From Lewinellaceae bacterium (lineage in GTDB: Bacteria; Bacteroidota; Bacteroidia; Chitinophagales; Saprospiraceae), in assembly GCA_016710765.1 (NCBI GenBank), contig JADJUJ010000001.1, positions 496,001 through 560,000 of the forward strand: 64,000 bases of DNA, read 5' to 3'. The notes beneath the pieces are model-generated. The model ran no database searches. It was not told the origin of the DNA and was given only the letters and a program-made list of their open reading frames with translations. The translations under genes and the position numbers were made by a program. Of the stretch, positions 62,692 through 64,000 are shown one piece after another (position 1 is the first letter of the stretch; each line of letters starts with the position of its first letter).

Positions 62692-63780
62692 ATGGGCAAC
62701 AAAGCCATTCTCCTTCTGGAAGACGGAACGGTATTTCACGGTAAAGCAGCTGGTAAGATCGGAACAACCACCGGCGAAATTTGCTTCAATACCGGCATGA
62801 CAGGGTATCAGGAAATATTTACCGACCCTTCCTATTATGGCCAGGTACTGGTTGCCACCAATGTTCATATTGGAAACTACGGTATTAAAAATGATGAAGT
62901 TGAAAGTGAAGGAATCAAAATCGCTGGTTTCATCTGCCGCAATTTCAACGAACAATACAGCCGTAATCTAGCCGATAGGAGTATTCAGCAATACTTTGAA
63001 GAACAAGGGCTCGTGGCCATTGAAGACATAGACACCCGAGCGCTCGTACAGCATATCCGCACCCGCGGCGCTATGAATTGCGTTATTTCCAGCGAAATCA
63101 CCGATCAGGATGCATTGTTGAAAATGCTTGCCGATACTCCACCCATGGCAGGGCTGGAGTTATCCAGTCAGGTAACCACAAGGGAGCCATACTTTATCGG
63201 CAACCCCAATGCAGCCTACCGCATCGCCGTGATGGATTACGGTGTTAAGAAGAATATCCTGCGTTGTTTTGATGCCCGAAATTGCTACCTGAAGGTTTTT
63301 CCCGCCAATACTGGTTTCGAGGAAGTGAACGCCTGGAACCCCCATGGCTACTTTCTGTCCAATGGCCCCGGTGACCCTGCTGCCATGCCCTATGCCGTAG
63401 CAACCGTAAAATCGATGCTCGCAGCAGAAAAACCCCTTTTCGGCATTTGTTTGGGACAACAAATTCTCGCCCAAGCGGCTGGTCTTCCCACCTACAAACT
63501 CCACCACGGTCATCGCGGCATCAATCATCCGGTAAAAAACCTGCACACTGGAAAATCTGAAATTACCAGCCAGAACCACGGGTTTGGTGTGCTCGAGCAA
63601 GCAGTATACGACAGCCCCAGCCTTGTAGAGGCCACACACATCAACCTAAACGACAATACCGTGGAGGGCATTCGACTAAAAAACAAGCCTGCCTTTAGCG
63701 TCCAGTACCACCCGGAAGCAGCACCAGGGCCACACGATTCCCGGTATTTGTTCGATGAGTTCGTGCAAATGCTGTCCTAG
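62692..63780 (+). CDS. carA: carbamoyl-phosphate synthase small subunit
   Basis: A 362-residue glutaminase subunit that supplies ammonia to CarB for pyrimidine and arginine synthesis. The N-terminal domain carries the FNTGMTGYQEIFTDPSYYGQ signature and the C-terminal class I glutamine amidotransferase has the nucleophile Cys253 in LFGICLGQQILA, HGHRGINHPV and the QYHPEAAPGPHDSRY His-Glu pair. The ATG at 62692 (MGNKAILLLEDGTVFHGKAA) is the family start; the frame is open 23 codons further. No carB gene follows within the window. The call is firm. Confidence 0.96.
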   Translation: MGNKAILLLEDGTVFHGKAAGKIGTTTGEICFNTGMTGYQEIFTDPSYYGQVLVATNVHIGNYGIKNDEVESEGIKIAGFICRNFNEQYSRNLADRSIQQYFEEQGLVAIEDIDTRALVQHIRTRGAMNCVISSEITDQDALLKMLADTPPMAGLELSSQVTTREPYFIGNPNAAYRIAVMDYGVKKNILRCFDARNCYLKVFPANTGFEEVNAWNPHGYFLSNGPGDPAAMPYAVATVKSMLAAEKPLFGICLGQQILAQAAGLPTYKLHHGHRGINHPVKNLHTGKSEITSQNHGFGVLEQAVYDSPSLVEATHINLNDNTVEGIRLKNKPAFSVQYHPEAAPGPHDSRYLFDEFVQMLS

Positions 63781-63898
63781 TGCTTTAGCCTTTGGCTACT
63801 CAACTAATGTTTTTCAACACATTGGATTTTATCAAATCTTCATGGAATTTGAATGGATACGGTATTCCAAAACCAATTCGTACCCAAAGGCTAGATAC

Positions 63899-64000
63899 CT
63901 ATCCCTTTTTGAAGCCCTCAATGGCTTTTTTTGAAAATTCGGACAACGACAGCCGGCCGCTGATGGCTGCGCGTTCGGAAAGCAGGGTGTCCCAATGCTC
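63899..64000 (-). CDS. C-terminal end of an unidentified gene
   Basis: The last 102 bases, read on the minus strand, hold an open frame entering from beyond the window and ending in TAG at 63899 (33 codons; ...FSKKAIEGFKKG). Base use looks coding. The fragment is too short to name. The 118 bp between carA and this stop has no feature. Confidence 0.4.
   Translation of the reverse strand, partial: EHWDTLLSERAAISGRLSLSEFSKKAIEGFKKG

Noticed and set aside
1..64000. tRNA, rRNA, CRISPR arrays, phage, integrase and transposase genes
   Set aside because: I looked for their typical motifs and found none.

Overview
The window looks like ordinary chromosomal DNA from a Bacteroidota bacterium, most likely of the Saprospiria (Saprospiraceae/Haliscomenobacteraceae type). 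This is inferred from gene content and signals: type IX secretion (a DUF5103 plug protein and three secreted proteins ending in T9SS type A sorting domains), TonB/CarboxypepD_reg-like receptors, an OmpA protein with thrombospondin type 3 repeats, a DUF1800/DUF1501 pair, TIGR02757 and TIGR01777 proteins, and promoters of the Bacteroidota form TTG-N19-21-TAnnTTTG instead of -35/-10 boxes. No tRNA, rRNA, CRISPR array, prophage, integrase or transposase gene was found.

Layout. 1-2.2 kb: a minus-strand cluster of a haem-binding protein, two small cytochrome-like lipoproteins with unusual haem motifs and a DUF5777 outer-membrane barrel cut by the window edge. 2.3-5.3 kb: a small secreted protein and an outer-membrane receptor. 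5.7-9.2 kb: birA divergent from rsfS-ftsH. 9.2-15.3 kb: an NlpC/P60 peptidase and the run nadK, AI-2E-type transporter, TonB receptor, omega-amidase. 15.4-21.6 kb: PBP1A, OmpA/TSP3 protein, long-chain acyl-CoA ligase. 21.8-29.2 kb: a large T9SS adhesin, three conserved hypothetical genes, the T9SS plug protein and a TIGR01777 oxidoreductase. 29.3-34.6 kb: lepA, aldo/keto reductase, a DEAD-box helicase with a promoter and leader ORF, and an NAD(P)-binding protein. 34.7-41.5 kb: DUF4846 lipoprotein, a repeat-like element, a deleted SDR gene, DUF1800-DUF1501, DinB and a lipoprotein. 41.5-49.8 kb: DsbA-like protein, Pmp3, metallophosphoesterase, pyrophosphatase, DUF4350-MoxR, dihaem cytochrome, serine dehydratase, OsmC and RNase H. 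49.9-56.6 kb: an outer-membrane protein, then an ECF sigma factor, a putative anti-sigma factor, a DUF4097-like protein and a TonB receptor. 56.9-64 kb: RDD protein, dapD, mlaE-type permease, SDR, TIGR02757, a 159-bp inverted-repeat element, a T9SS protein and carA.

Two things stand out. First, nine otherwise intact genes are broken by eleven single-base-type frameshifts, mostly recognisable because both halves continue the same protein family; several lie in homopolymers. Assembly or sequencing error is the simplest explanation. One further gene (SDR at 36 kb) has lost about 55 internal codons. Second, the most interesting biology is the ECF sigma module at 51.2-56.6 kb: its putative anti-sigma protein carries three copies of a 15-residue motif and the next gene encodes a tyrosine ladder with a 17-18-residue period, followed by a strong hairpin and a TonB receptor. 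I found no clear evidence of a wholly new system; the other candidates are hypotheses built on context.
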